Shown here in pieces: positions 14,401 to 29,485 of a DNA stretch of 64,000 bases. Below the pieces are notes generated by a model that saw only the letters and a list, made by a program, of their open reading frames with translations, did no database searches and had not been told where the DNA came from. Each line of letters begins with the position of its first letter. The first letter of the stretch is position 1. The translations under genes and the position numbers were made by a program. The stretch comes from Balanoglossus misakiensis (Eukaryota; Hemichordata): assembly GCA_040954595.2 (NCBI GenBank), contig CM082586.2, positions 4,216,001-4,280,000 of the forward strand, written 5' to 3'.

Positions 14401-17400
14401 CATTTCCGGTCTGTTTACAATGGCTGCGTCCCTGGCGATTATTGGCGTACCATCCTTTAACGCACACGAGGTCAGTGACCTAACAGGTTGTCTCTCCCCC
14501 CCCCCCGTGAGTAACACAATCACTCGTGAAACAAAGGACATAGATATATGCGTGTAGGCTTTGACGTTGTGATCAGTTTTGATATCAAAGTAAATTACCA
14601 CGAATTCCCAGGTACGAATCTGACCAGAATGAAAATAGAAGTTTTAGCACGCTGTGGGCTTTATACTCGTACCGTCTGTGGTTTTGCAAAAATACTTGGG
14701 TTTAAAGACCGCCTGGCATTTCCTGTTTTAAATCCACTTGTCTGACAACAATGCACGAGGCAAAAAAAATCCACAGAGCGTGGAACACGTGTGACCGTCT
14801 GGGACGCTGGCACCAGACCGGTTGAAATATTTGATGGAAACGCCGGGCAAAGGTTTCGATCGACAGGGGAAGGAGAACCCTGGTTCCCGTGTTGCAGGGT
14901 TCTATTCCGCTGGCAACCTTGTCTGGGTCACGGTCAGGGTCGGTGAAACGTTGCCCTGGATGCGTGGTGCATCCGGTGCCCGTGAAGGCTGACGGTGTGC
15001 GAAATCAACAGCGGTGGGAATTATATGAATTTATTTAAAAATGCCATTATTGGCCCGGCGTCTGCATTGAAGACCCCGGTATTACAAGCGATCGACGCGT
15101 TGGTATAGTTGTTGAAAAAAGAATACCGACGACTGATCTGATGCAATTGTGTGCGGCAAACTCTGTCAGCTTCGTTCAATTGTCTTTTAAATTTGATAAT
15201 AATAATAATAATCTAACTCATGAAAGTACTGAGCAACCAACTTGCGAGATGGTCGCGTGCTTAACGCGATCATAAATACTTTATATAAATGTGTGAAGTT
15301 CCGGGAAAACAATACGCATTTTACACCTAGTTTTAACTTGGAATTTCCATACGGATATTCCGTTTCCTGTCTTACTTTACATACAGTAAAGCGAGTTAAT
15401 GGCAAACATCAACTACGATAACCTTTGCATTGCTAACATCATTGACTGAACACACTCCTTTGACCAGTGCAGTCATTGAAGTTATTTTTAAATCGCTCAT
15501 TTAGGCATTCTTTTCTTCTGTTGATGGGAATGTTATTGTTTACACGGCTACACATAGCCCCTGTATTCATCCGTCATCGCGTCAACTTGTGTGTCCTACA
15601 CCGAGGTATCGAATTTACAGTAAATCCGGACAGCCGCGTATCCAGCGTCTATATAAATTATAATTTATGCCGACTTTTGCCAGTGAGGTTGGGTGTGTGT
15701 GTGTGGTGAACCTTGCTGTATACCGTGACATTCGAACTCTCACATTTCTTTCTGGCAGACTCAGAAAGTGGAAATTCACTGAGAAAGGCTGCATTCCAAG
15801 ACAAAGAGCTTGTACTTGCAAGCTGCCTCCGTTACGATGGCTGGTTTTTGTTTCTGTTTAAGAAAAATGGCTTCTAATGAAGTTACCGGAAACTGTAAAT
15901 CGAAGTGGTAAAATAAAAGTCGGGGTGGTTTTCTGATATGTTCATATTAGTTTACGGTCTCAAGTTTTCCGAGCCGATCTTGAATTTGATTTCGTTCACT
16001 TCTCACGAGGATCGACAACGTACTAAACTGCAGCCTGTTGGTAAAATGTTCGTCTGAATTTTTTCGCACATTTCCGGTATTTACGCGTGTGGTAAATGTT
16101 TTCCATTGTTTAAAATTATCGCTTCCCAGTATACCTGGAGCAGTAATTCAAATCAGTTAATCACTTCTCGCTACAAATATAATATGTCTAGGCAGAAATG
16201 TATTTAAATCATCCAATATTTTATTGAAAGAGCTAAGGGGCATGGTTACAGCTGACCGCGGTCCCCTGAAAGTTAATCTGGGTGGAGTTCTGTGAAGTTG
16301 ACCTCTGCTAACGCCTTATCCAGCAATCACTTTATTGTTTCTGGGCATCGGTAAATCTTTCCCCGGGGGCACTTTTAATCACGTACACACTTGCCGGGCT
16401 GCAGAGTATGTTCATGTGACATTTTTTGTCCTCGATTCTTTGTTTTTCTTCTGACTTATCCCAATCAGTTGCACGAGATCAAGACAATCTGTGTAAGCCA
16501 ACAATGCATAACAATGCTGCGTGGCGTGGAAGTATGAAATGACCTTTGACATAGAAGAGGCATGAGACTATGTATAGCATACGACCGGCCCTTTCGCTAG
16601 ACAATTTCATCCTACCTTAGAAATAAAAGGGGCCTTTTGTCTTCATTAGCAAAACGAGTGCAAAATTGTCTCGTCTCCGTTCGCTCTGGCAGACGACGTT
16701 TTGGTCGAAATCTGCAGCATCGAAAAGATGGCGATCGGAAGGGGTATATTGGCCTATCACTAAAAGACACAGGGCAGTTTCGCTCTGTTGTCTAATGATA
16801 GATATCACGGCCGTGCGGACACGGATTGCTAAACGTGCATTTCAAAGGTCGGTCACCAAACCCCAGCAAAGCATGCAAAGAGAGTTCAACTAACCCAAAA
16901 AGTAAATATAAACGAGCCCAAATTGACAATATGCCAAGCGCGTTGCGACATCGCGACACCAAGCGTGAATCAACAAAAAAAAATCCAATCACGTGCCTAT
17001 GTGACATCCTTTCTCGATCGGACACAACAACTGCAGGGAAAATATACGGGTACACTGCTGACGCATGTACGAACGCAGACCATGATTCATGCATATAAAA
17101 CGACGCCGCTGACGGGAACACCCAAATCGCGCGTCCGTTGTTGACACGCAACATGTCTACCAGGAATTCCAGCGAAGCCCTGCAAAAGCCGAGCGAGGCT
17201 AGGGCTTCCTGGCCGAAAAGGATGTTGTTACGGTGGGCGCACAATTTAATGGCTGCGCTGCGGGAACCAATTTGCACCAATCTGTTGACACAGTTGCTTG
17301 CTAACACAATACCCCAACCAAACCAGTCCCCCCCCCCCCCTTATCTCTAGTGCGCACATGACCGGCGCTTGTTACAACGTCAACGGATTTCACGCATCCT

Positions 17401-20400
17401 ACCCATGACCAGACAGGTCTACCTTATGGTGAAGCAAAGTTCCCCATGTGCAAATAAGCCTAATCCTAGCAAGTTTTACAATAACGAAAAACTATCCATC
17501 GTCAATGTCGATTTCTATCCGTGTATTGCAGCGTCGCAACCCAGATAGTTCAAATTTATTTGGACCCTCGCCAACTTAGCAATGCACACTTCACCAATTG
17601 TCATGGTTCAATACAATGTTTCCTGTGGAGACAATTGGCGCACAGCGTATTGTACTTCGGAGAATGACAATAAGGTGGTCGATGCGACAAGTTAGTCAAA
17701 ATAAGGGCTAAATTTAGCAAACTGCGATCAACATAACACGGACGCCTCCGGCCTCGACTATTTCGCTGCTAAAATTGGTCCTTGAGTTTGAAATTTCCAA
17801 TGCTCCGGCGATGTTTATTTTTAAACACCAAGGACACTGCACTTTGTTTATCGGGTTCTATTGTCTGACTGCTGAGTTTCCTAATTCCCCACCGATGACT
17901 AATCGAACCTGTGTCGCACAAACCGACGCAGCGGGGCCATTTTTTCCACTGTTGCATGAAATGGTAAGGTCGCGTCGTTTGCCGACGAACAGCTGTTGTT
18001 GTGTGTGCGATAGATCGCCGGTCGGCCTGTGTGTGTGCGTTGCTTTTTGTGTGTGACCGGCGCGGCCGTACGTCACATCCACGCACTTGCATATATTACC
18101 GTCCGATTTCACCCCTTCACTGTCGTTAGCTGGGCGCACTCAATACAAACAATCGACCATGCAACCACGCAATCACTCCCACACAGTCAAGTTTTCCCTG
18201 GCTCGAGATTATAACCCACTTTTAAATGCTACGGAGCTCCAGACGCTATGGGGAAACAGCACATATACGCGTTATGGTGACTATTAAAACGTGCACACAT
18301 TCCCTACAACACTAAATTTAGCGTATGACTTCATACCATACGAAGTTGCACTGGAAGTCGACGCCCGCGCCCGGTGGTTGACTGGTCGGGTCATGCGACG
18401 CTAGGTCCACGGACACGCTGTTGTCTTTGATTTTCAGACATGCATACGGTACATGATCAATGGTGTATGTTTTGGTCATGAGGCCGGCACAGCTAACAAT
18501 AGCGCTGTTTGCAGTCGCCGTGGCCACATTTTGCAAGGTCGACAGCGTTCTAGCCGCTCGCTGACACATATGCACATGGGGTGGCGAATATACAACGCAC
18601 AACAAACAACGCCATGCACTCCAGTCATTTTAAAGCATGCATCCTGCTATTGTGCCGGTATTAGCAAACAAATGCGTCTACCTACCGAGCGAGATCGTCC
18701 TGTGTTTTCGCCTTCCTGCACGTTGCATGCATACGATTTACACGAGTCTTGCAAATGATCAGCCCTGTAATGGGGCGGGCAGGCTCTGGTCGGCTCCGCA
18801 GCTGTATCGGTGTTTAGTGTTATACGTTGCACTGGGCTGGTTACGTGCGGTCTGTTCCTACTGAGCGGTCACTGTTCGATACACTAAGGACCCTCGAAGG
18901 GCCTGGATTCCAAACGGCGCGAAATGCGTCATCCGAATACTTCCGCCTAAGCTGCTACCCACAGCGTGTATGCTACAAGGTCCCACAGCGCCCAAGCGCA
19001 TACAAGCACATTGTGTGCAGACAATGGGAGGCCCCTTAACCTATTGTTGCTTTGTGAGCGACCACACTACCAGTGCGCCCAGCCATTGTGTGAAATGCTG
19101 GCGTGTAATATTCATGAGGTCAGAGGGCGCTGTCTTTATGCGAGGGTCTGCCAGACTGTAGCCATGGCAACGATCACGCTGCCGATCCAGGGTCTGGCTG
19201 GGCTACGAAGACTCGACTGGGCTTCAGATACGCGTGACGTTAAGAATAAGACCTTCCCGAGTAAACATGAGTATATTAGAGTTGGGAAACGAATGTGTTT
19301 GCAATGCCCTAGCTTTACAAGGCATAAAATACCGGTTAAGTCAAAATGTTTACGTTTCTCGGTGCAATGACTATGTGAGTGCCCTATGAAGTTTAATGGC
19401 ATCCTCAACATTAAAATACCGTCTTCGTGGATAAAAAGAACTCACCGAGCCCCATTTTACGCTGTCAATCAAATTCTTGTCATGCCTACAGAATTAAAAA
19501 TCACTTGATAAAATTTAAGGTTTTTATTGATGACGTCGCTCATTTCCGACTGGTGTTGACTCGATCGGAGACCATAACTGGCGTCTTCGGTCTGTTTCTT
19601 GCAGGCAAGAATAATGTTGTATACGTTCTCTTTTTTATGTTGTGTACGCCAAATGTGCTAAGCGGAGGCAAAACTTCCGTTTACAAACAAACCATGGACG
19701 TGTCCGGACACGAAGAGATTCTCAAGTTAGCAGCGACGAATCGGATACGGAACATAATAGAAAATTCCTGGGGCTAATGCCGCGTCCACCTGAAAGTTTG
19801 GACCGCGGCCAGGGTGCCGCCACCAAAACCGGGGACGGCAGATAGCCTTTTTCCCTTCTCCAAAATACAATTTGCACGCTTTTGAACAACAATAGACGTG
19901 GACAACTGCATCCAAAGTAATCGCGTTAACTACTCAATGGGCCGGACACGATTGACGCAATGAGTGACGTCAACGACCATCCGATCGGCAGCTTTTAATA
20001 GCTCAATTAGAGAGATTTAGTTTATAAAGCCCCGTCCCGATGAAGTGAGAAAGAGTATTGGTTAAGCATATTTGTGCCCGGTGGGCTAGGTTTCGGGTTC
20101 CCCAGTCTCACAGCTTATGACCTGAACAATGTGTCCGCGGCGAAACTGTCATAAGCAACTCACTGCCGCAGACAACTGGTTTTTTTTATCGTCTAGCACA
20201 TCTAGAAACAAATGAAACGACAGCCGGTGTGTAGGTCCAACAGTGTGTATCTATATCGCATAATTCCATTTCAAGCCGTGGAGCGACTGCATTTGAAAAA
20301 AAAATGGACGACAAGTACAAATCCGTCGCCATGACTTGGCTATTGCAACCCCGGGCAGCAAAGCCAATCGTACTTGGACCCGTCCAGTTGGTCGAGTCGA

Positions 20401-23400
20401 CGTCTTTCCAAGAATTGCTGTTGCGTGACTAGGCAACACGTCTATCCGTGCAGTGCACTGGATAACATTTTGAACTTTTGAGCTTTTGTGGCTCTATGGA
20501 GACCGAGACTCGACGATGAGAGGGCAAGATCTCGCTGTCGTTTAGCGTGTTTTATTTATTTGGCCATGACGTGTTCGAACCGTTGCAAGCCGAGTGTTCG
20601 CCGACACACTTTCCCGCAGAACCAGTGCGACGCATTGATGGAAACCAACACTACACCAAAGACCCCGGTAGGCATGATGTGATTTCGCACGTCACTCATG
20701 CAATTCCCAGTCTTGTACTATAAACCCTGGGTATATCTGCTGGTTGTTCGCCTGTTCTGTGGGAGTTGACTGCTGCGCGTCATCACTTATGACGTAAAGT
20801 GACGCACGCGCATACGGTAATCAAATGGTACGCGCACGGCACTGCGTCTACGCGCTGCTATCCCCCATTTCAACGCCACAACTTCCCGTGCCTATAATCC
20901 ATTGTTGCTTGCCCACTCCTTTTGCGTACATTCCCCCATAATCTCTGTCCGCCTCAACACAACATCAACATTGGAAACCACAGGCCTATAGTATAACCCG
21001 GGTATGACGTAACAATATGCCACGGGGGAAACTACGTACCAGTATTCTTCTAAAAATAAACTTTTGTTAACAGCCAAAGCAAACCAATCGAATAAACCGT
21101 TTCAGAACAATTGCAGAGCGACTTTTCACCCAAACACAATACTAGATATAAACGGAAATCTCAGAAACATGGATCGCAAAGTGCCCCTTTAAACATACCT
21201 CTGATGGTTTTCTGAAGTCACTGAATGGAAATATACTGCTGACCAACGCGTATCATAACGGAGCGACACGCTCTTCATCACCATTGTGGAAAGAAACTTC
21301 GATATAAACTCCCGGATGCACCCGGGATGGTTGTCGTCATCGGAAATCATATCGGCGGATATTTGAGCGCGACCACCGTTCCGAAACCTTCCTGCTGCCA
21401 TGGTGACAGTGACGATTATACAGTCGGGCAAGGTATGCACGTCTGTTGCTCAATTGTGACGTCAGCGCCTTGAGTGAAAAGGGACACGTTTTGGAATTTG
21501 GTGCATCGCAGACAAATTTTAATTAGAGTGTAATTTTGTCACTTTCATTTGTCTGTCGGCCGCGGCTTTACTGCTCAAAAACGATGACATCCAATTAATA
21601 AAGTCAATATTTCATATTTACTGTATTGCCTAAGGCCATAATCCCCGTTTTCTGATTGCCCCATCTTTATACAAAGACATGACCTATGACCCAGTGCATG
21701 ATACACCAGGATCCTTTGTCACATCCAAATTGATTAATCCGCGGCATTTAACACGTATGGAATTCCTAATTACCATATAAAACCTGCAAAATTCAAATAA
21801 ACCACATTTTTTTAGATTTATATTAGCAGTACGATGTTGGGGGTCTTTGGATTTTATACCAACACAACCCTCCGGCATAATATCTTATTTATTCTTGCTC
21901 AAGTTCAACACTGAGTTGCATGCAAGTGTGTGTGTTTTTCAGGACTTAAAAATATCAAAACAAAAACCTCTCTGTGCTCTAATGGCGGCACAAGATTCCA
22001 GACGTGTGAGAGAGAGAAACAAGAGGGCTGAGCTTTTTTGGCGGGAAATGTGTCAGGCACTGGTAGATTTACACTGCCACGGGCGATGTCGACACCCCTG
22101 GAGAATGGTGGACCCTCGTCTATTTGACCAAACAGAATTCCGCACATTTTAGTGTATTAATATTAATTTTTATTATAGTTTGTACACAGAGCCCTACAGG
22201 TACATGACATGTATAAGCATATGTACATTACACTTATGTCAAAATGATATTTTAACACATGTTGCGTGTTCGATATATGCCGTTTTTGTGTGTGTCTGCG
22301 TGCCCTATACATGGAGAGGTCAGCACTAATGTGTTCTAACAAGCACCTACTGTGTTACCTGTCAGACAAAAAAGCGAAATGTTTCCCCCTATTCGTGTGC
22401 GCACGTCAAGAAATGTGCCCCTTTAAAGACAATCCAAAGACTGTCCAATCAGGTGACACCGCCCCAATAGTGAAGAGGGCTTGAGCCCATACACCACATA
22501 TCACCCCATTGTCCGCTTGTTCGAATCAAAACAACACACCTGTGCAATAAGCGACCTGACGCCTGCGCGAGGTTCCCACGCTGCCTTGATCTTTTCAGAC
22601 AGTTCGCGCGATTTCTACGAAACTGATTCAAGGCTGCATGGCCGCGGCGGTACTTTGCATCGCACGAACAATGTGAGGTGGCGAATTTTAGGAAGCCATA
22701 CACACAAAATGTAGAAAAAATTAAAAATGCCAGCCTGCAAGGTTTCTAGACGTCAGAGAGTTGACAATATGATTTGTTTTACAGTTAATACACGTATATC
22801 CGCCTTCGAAGATCCTGGTAGACATTTCTGATTTAAAAAAAATACCCCCGCGTCTGAAAATTCCCGTCTGAAATTGCCGACTTTCCAATGACGTTACGTC
22901 TGTGTGAAAAATAACCGCCCACAGTGCACACACTCAAACTACAGGTACTATCATGCCTAAGGGCCTGTACAAAATAGACCGGAGGGAGGGCCTCCCTTGT
23001 TAATTGTGTCCACGCCATATTTAGATTGAACTGTCCCTGGTTCATATAGTTGCAAATATTACATCATCAGATACACATGTCTCTCTTTATTAAAATTAGG
23101 CAATACGTGAATCCGGGAAAGATGGGTGTACAAAATATTCAAACTACAGTTTCTAAATCTTTTGATAGCAGGACAGTCGTTCTCATGAGCGTGTTTTACT
23201 GAAAGCGGAGCGGACAATGACTTCGGTGAGTATTTCTCGTGCCTGGGAGGTGGACATGGCTGCCCTGGCAACCTTTTGACCTTTGATACTTGACCTCTCA
23301 ATAGCAATACTATTTTCACCATGATTAAACATTACCGCCGGGTAGTAAAGGAAAGGTCGTTCTGGCAAAACCTGTTCCACCCATCATACAGCTTTCCCGC

Positions 23401-26400
23401 CAAAAACGAACAGGTCACAAGACACAAGAATTCCAGCTATTCTAACTGCCTTTATAGTTGTGTCGATGAATTGTTCGTAACACGACAGCATTTACCCTCG
23501 AGTTGTAACACTACTCCAGGGCGCTGAAATAACTCATTTTTTTCGCACGACACTGGCACGGCAGTTCACTGATTGTAAGAGAGCGTAGAATTTACTCTTA
23601 CCGAGTCGAAAACCATGCCTACTCAAAACAGCAAAGAAATCTCAGGTGTGACACAACATCATCAGTGCAGTGTAGAATCCAGAGCGTCTGATCCTGTTAC
23701 TATGACAACCAGGGCAGCTGTGAGTGGACATTCAAGTGTGATTAGTTTTATTAAACTTGATAATGAAGATGGGGATAAGACGGTGGATCATTTTAGGCTT
23801 GCCAACCCCAGGTCGATTAACTGGTGCCTTGAAACAACCATTGTGCATTTGCAAATATTAAAAAAAAATCATTCCGTTACGTATACTTCGGTACTGGGTT
23901 TTTCTCTTTGCTATGACTTATTGCAATTTTAAACGTCTCCAAGTTGTCCACCGCGGCGAACAAGAAGATATGGCGTTGCTCAAAACCCGAATAAATCACC
24001 GCATATAACGTGCCGGGTCAAATACCTTTATGCCTACACGTTGACGTCATACATTTCTAACACCGGGAGAGAAAAAAACACGCTCTGAAAACAGAATCAG
24101 GGCAACCTTTAATGCCTGACCCAACACCAATAGAACACGTTGGGCAAAATTCCGCCCACGGCAGAAAAATACAAATTTGCGGTCACGCTGGACAGGCGAT
24201 TGACCTCTGAGGGTACAGCTATGTGGACAAGCAGGTAGACACACAGGTGGACATACATGTACAGTCACCCAAAGACAAACACGGAGATGACAGACGGACA
24301 GACAAACTCCCGGGGTATCAGATGCCACGCGACGATCGGAGAGCCCACTTGCGCTGTACGTCACCACGGCAACTAAATACAGTAACTTGGACGCAATCAA
24401 TTATGTAGTTCAAAGCTACCGGGGGTCATAGAGAGTAGTACACAACAAACTTGTTATCACAATAAATCACCCTCCGAACCGAAAAGCACGTGGCCGATTT
24501 ACTTCTAGGGTTGCAGGGTTTTCATATTAAAAGCAACCAGTTGGAGCTAGCTTTCTGAACCAGACAATTGAAATGCCTTCACCTCAGCAGCAAATCACGG
24601 GTGCTTCACATGTCCCAACCATCATTCAATAACACGTGTGATTTCGAATATATTCTGGAAATTGAGTAATTCTTAATCTTATTCTTTGCAAGAGAAGCAT
24701 TTTAGTAAGTGACGATACTATAAATGTTGCCTAAACATTGATTGTATAGCTTTAATTTCGATCAGTGGTTGTCGATTGCGCCGCAGCGACCTTGTTTTGC
24801 CAATCATAACGCTTATCTCAGAATACAATGAATCTGCGATATCGACGCCACAATGCATTTCCAATCTCTCTCAGGGTTGTGCAATGCCTCTAGCCATGGC
24901 TTGCCTCCAGCGCCTTATCGCCAGGTCGGTCCTGATAGATAAGACAGTTCCTTTGTTACACCAAACAGTATACCAGAGGGCGAAACCGGTACCTGGCTCA
25001 AGAATGCATGAACCTCGCCGATCTGAATACAATTCTCTCCCAGCTTACAGTTTTCTGCAAGCGAGGATAAAACGTCTCCCTGCACACAGTTCGTCATGCC
25101 CTATAAATTAAAACACGACGCAGAGGTCGAAACCAGATTTCGCCCCAAGCAGTTACCATGGTAACCTGGTCAGGTTGGCCAACCGACGTTTGAATGCTAA
25201 ACAACGCACAAAGTTATTTCGTACACTTGTGCGCGTTCTGTATATTCCGTTGACGATATGTCAAACAATTTTTTTTGCACGCAACCGCAGTTACAGTTGT
25301 TTTCGCTATTGATTTGTTTGTATGTCTCTCTGATTTGTTTACCGGGCGGCTCGGTGTCGGTCACCACGATCGGCGTTGCTATTTTTCCGTTTACAAAAGA
25401 AAGGCTGGGCCGGCTGACACACACGGAGTCCGCCTACACTAAACATACCACGCATACCTGAAATTGCAAAACCCACTCCAGGGGCCCCTAAAACGGAACT
25501 GTAGACGGTTCTTTTGGTATGCAAATTAGCTCACCTGGATATGTTGTCATGCTGGCTCTTGTCATCGGCGGAGTCCGGATTTCCTCTTTGGGTCATGGCT
25601 CTCGCCGCATTTATGCGGGGCAGCTAATCCCGAATTGATTTCTGTCTGCAAACGGTTGCAGCCGAGATCCAGTTACAAAGGCCCTCAAACGCTCTGCTAA
25701 CTTCTAGTAAAACACGGCGAAGTTTTGGAACGGGGCGAAGTAAAGCTGACGTGCGGGGCGGCCTGACTTACCGCTCACCGGAACTAAACTAGTAAAAGCA
25801 CGGGACGCGTCGCATGTTTGCTTGCAGCGTGTTCCAGCATGCCCGTGCGTTGCAGCATATCTGAGGAGATTCGAAGCTTTATTTAACACCTACGCATGTG
25901 TCAACAAAGGAATTAAACCAACGTGTTAAAAAACGGGACTATAATCAGGTGGCCGCTGGATGTTTGAAACAAAAGTCCGGTATGCGCACAGGATGCGTGC
26001 GTGGCCTCATAATGCGAGTCCTTGCTCTCACGGCCGATGCTTCGCCCAGTGTATCCGCAATTGTAACGGTCCCTTACATCGCAGACGCATTGATAAACTG
26101 CAAGACCACACGCACACTATATGCGTCCCAGACCCTAATTTGATCAGAATAATTCAGTGTACTCCTAAGATATTCACACTCTTGAAGAGGTGTAAACTCG
26201 TGCACATCTGCACAGACACGTCGCCTCTTTAAATTCCGGAAAGGCGTGATAGAGACATTGAATGTCAAGTTGACAACGCCATTCGCAAGTTTGGAATTCT
26301 ATAGCTATTGTTTGAGATGGGCGTCACTCATTTTACAGACCTCAGCCGACGCACCGTGGTAACTGCCCCCCCCCTCTCCCTCCCCCGAAAGAAGATTTGG

Positions 26401-28525
26401 GTAGTGTGAATGGGGAAAAAATGATGACGTCGATCACGACCACATAACATGCGCGACTGAGTACTTTTGAGGAGCTATGCAGGCATACAACAAATACATG
26501 AGGTCTACCCCTAATTGAAAATGATCTGAAGTAAGAGTCTGTATTTAATTCGATAGACCATCTCCGATAGATTGCCAAAAAGCGCACATTTATCCTTCGC
26601 GTTCACATGGTAACTGTATAACAATGTACTATTACGTAACGCAAATGGCGTCCAGGCTCTAAACACACTGCAGCAGCGACTCTGCACAATACACCACGAA
26701 CGAATCATCATTTCCGAGAAAGATGATTGAACAACCTGGACATGTTTACTGAACTGAGGAGAAGAAGGGCTCTCTTTTTTCGTTAGTTAGTGCATGGTCA
26801 GTTTCTTCGGCCTGGGGGAGGGGCGATGGATTCTATTTTGTGGATATCAAAAAGTGACTTCTCCCCTCCCCATTTTAAAAATTGAAACGTTGGTAACACC
26901 CCCGTGACCCCCCCCCCCCCATCACCCGATTCCAAAACAGGGTGACCCCCTCCCACCCCATGAATCCACCGCCACCCCAGGCCGGAGAAACTGACCAGTC
27001 CCTTAATGGAAGCGACGTTCTGCTACGTTCCAGACACGGGGGCGAAACGCCTAGACTCATATACGGCAGCGAAAGTCAAGTACACCGGTCGACAATTAAC
27101 TGAATGTGAACAGACGTCAGCGCCGAGCGACTTGCGTCGATGATTATTCAGGTCCCTGGGAATTCTGGTTATCATCGTCGAGGTCACTTCCAACAAATCA
27201 CAATACTGCAGAAAGGTCATCCCACACGTAACGACATTGTCAACATCACGTTTCCCGGTCAGCTGAGAGAAACCATTGTTTCCTGAGATACCCCCGTGGC
27301 TAGTCCTTAGTTTGAATGTATCATTAGGTACTAGTATATACACCTCTCCCCTATAGTCTGCATCATCATTGTCTATCTTTCTAATTTAACCCAAACATAA
27401 CAAAGTAAGACAAAATAAATCGCAGTATAAATGAGATCTGAATAATTTTGATCGTGTTTTTTATCCTTGGATGCAAGGCGAGACGATTTTCAAATGAAAA
27501 CAAAACAATAGGTTCAGAAGTCATTACGAGGAGTTTTAAATATTAAATTTGACAAAGCATTGGCAAAACGATAAAATAACCCTACTTACTTTCTCACATT
27601 GAAGTTGTTGATTTCCGTTGCTGTGGTTATTCGCTGCGCTTGAACAATTGGCGTAGATTCGACCAGGTTCTAGTGTTCTACCATGGTTCTACGTATCGCT
27701 ATTCTAATTCTGCCCTATGGTTGTTGCGTTTGTGCTATTTATTTCGCGATGCGTGATGTTAATAAAACAACAATCTTATTTACAAGCTATTCAGCCAATA
27801 ATAAACAAATACAAGCAGAATTAAAACATACGTCACAAAATGAGTCACGTGACCCCCGCGTGAAAATAGCGGTGAGCTCACCTGACCTGTTTTGCATAAG
27901 CGGAAACAAAAGCAGGTATTACTAGACATAAATGATTGGCTTAGGGCCAGCAGATATTACCGACAGCAACCAGTGTCATTAAAGCCCCGTGAGCCGCAAC
28001 TTTTGAGAAATTATCATGAAATTGATTTTCAAACTTTACTAATATTAGTCCATGCAGATTTTTGCACTGAGGTATATACAATAATGATGAACCCTAAGTA
28101 TCTAGCAAGTCAACGCGGGACTGATGGTCAAAGTAGGCATGCGTGTTACCGCTACAATACTCATCATTACCAACAATGCGATTGTTATTTTGTATTCCGA
28201 CGTGTATTTCGCAAACAATGGTTGGCGTGGTCTCCCTGAACTGTTGGCACAATGCCAACTGTGTGTTTGTAAACAGAAAAGTCACTCGTGTGTAGTTCAC
28301 CGGACCCTTTCTATATGTATCACTATATGTATCACCTATACCAGGCACTATTATTAATAGATTAATTGTAAGTTTAAACAATTATGTAAATTATTCGTTA
28401 AAATATTAGTCATCAGCTGGAAGTAAACATGAGTTCGAAATGTAAAAACCCTTCCCTGCTGTGCCAGCACTATCGATGATATGAGAAGACCTTTGACCAC
28501 GCACCGCGACTAATGCCGTTCACAA

Positions 28526-28540
28526 CCACCAGATGGCGGT
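28526..28540 (+). promoter_or_regulatory. Full-consensus CTCF-like motif
   Basis: CCACCAGATGGCGGT fits every position of CCASYAGRKGGCRSY. It is the best match I noticed in the window and lies deep in the gene-free region. A role as insulator or loop anchor is inference; occupancy cannot be judged from sequence. Confidence 0.5.
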
Positions 28541-29465
28541 GTTGCGTTGGCGGGGAGTTTTGTTGTGGTTTTTCTGGAAGCTGGTACAGTCAGTTGAGAC
28601 CTTTGCCAATCGTGTCAAAGCTGTCCAGAGCGCCACTGCTGTCGGGACATGTTGACTGATTACACAGAAACCAGAGCGAAGTCATGTGATATGAAATAAA
28701 GTTATGTGACAAAACCCGCTTATCTGAATTCTTCTACGCGCATGTACTTTTTGCCGAGTCATGCACTGCAAAAATGCTAGAAAACAACCGAAATTGCAGT
28801 ATTTATTATGTGTATGTAGCTACTTGTCCATCACTACAGGCCTGTTCTTTCATTGTAAAAACAGATGCCCACCTTTTATCCATGGCAACCAATTTCCCAA
28901 ATATTTAAATATTACATGTAAATTGCCAAAACCCTAAATATTGAACGTTCTGCCTTGAAGGAGGACAAAGGCACAAAAGGGCTCTGGATCGGATATGATT
29001 GACAGTTGAAGAAAAAAAATTGCTCCGCGTTGACGTTACTACACGCGATGGTTGCCATCACTGCCTAGCCTTCGTGTGCGCGCAGACAATAAAGAGCCTC
29101 GCTCGTTGTCCAAACCACATTCACAATTTCCACTCAACCGAATAAAACACTATTTAATGGGGAATAAAATCGCACAGGCTTTTGAGGATCACCCGACATC
29201 TCGGTCAAGGTGAATAACAAAAGATTGTCCTGAATTCAAGTTAACACCCAGCGACTCTATGAAGGAGAAAGCACATACATGTATGTACAACGCAATGTAC
29301 AGCTGATAATGTATTTTCGGGATAGCAGTTCAACTGTTATTTTTATTTTAGCAATAAAATTGAAATTGATAAATAGATTGCAAAGGCAACTTTACAATTC
29401 ATACGTAGAGACTCAGGATCAAATGTATTTTCGAGGCGAGGTACTTCGCCTTTATATCAGCAATG

Positions 29466-29485
29466 CCCCCCCCCCCCCCCCCCCC
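29466..29485. repeat. Poly-C run
   Basis: Twenty consecutive C followed by a short CCGCCGG context. A homopolymer tract, prone to length error in sequencing. Confidence 0.9.

Noticed and set aside
16792-17307. 171-residue minus-strand frame
   Set aside because: Starts with GTG; composition looks random and no domain is recognisable.
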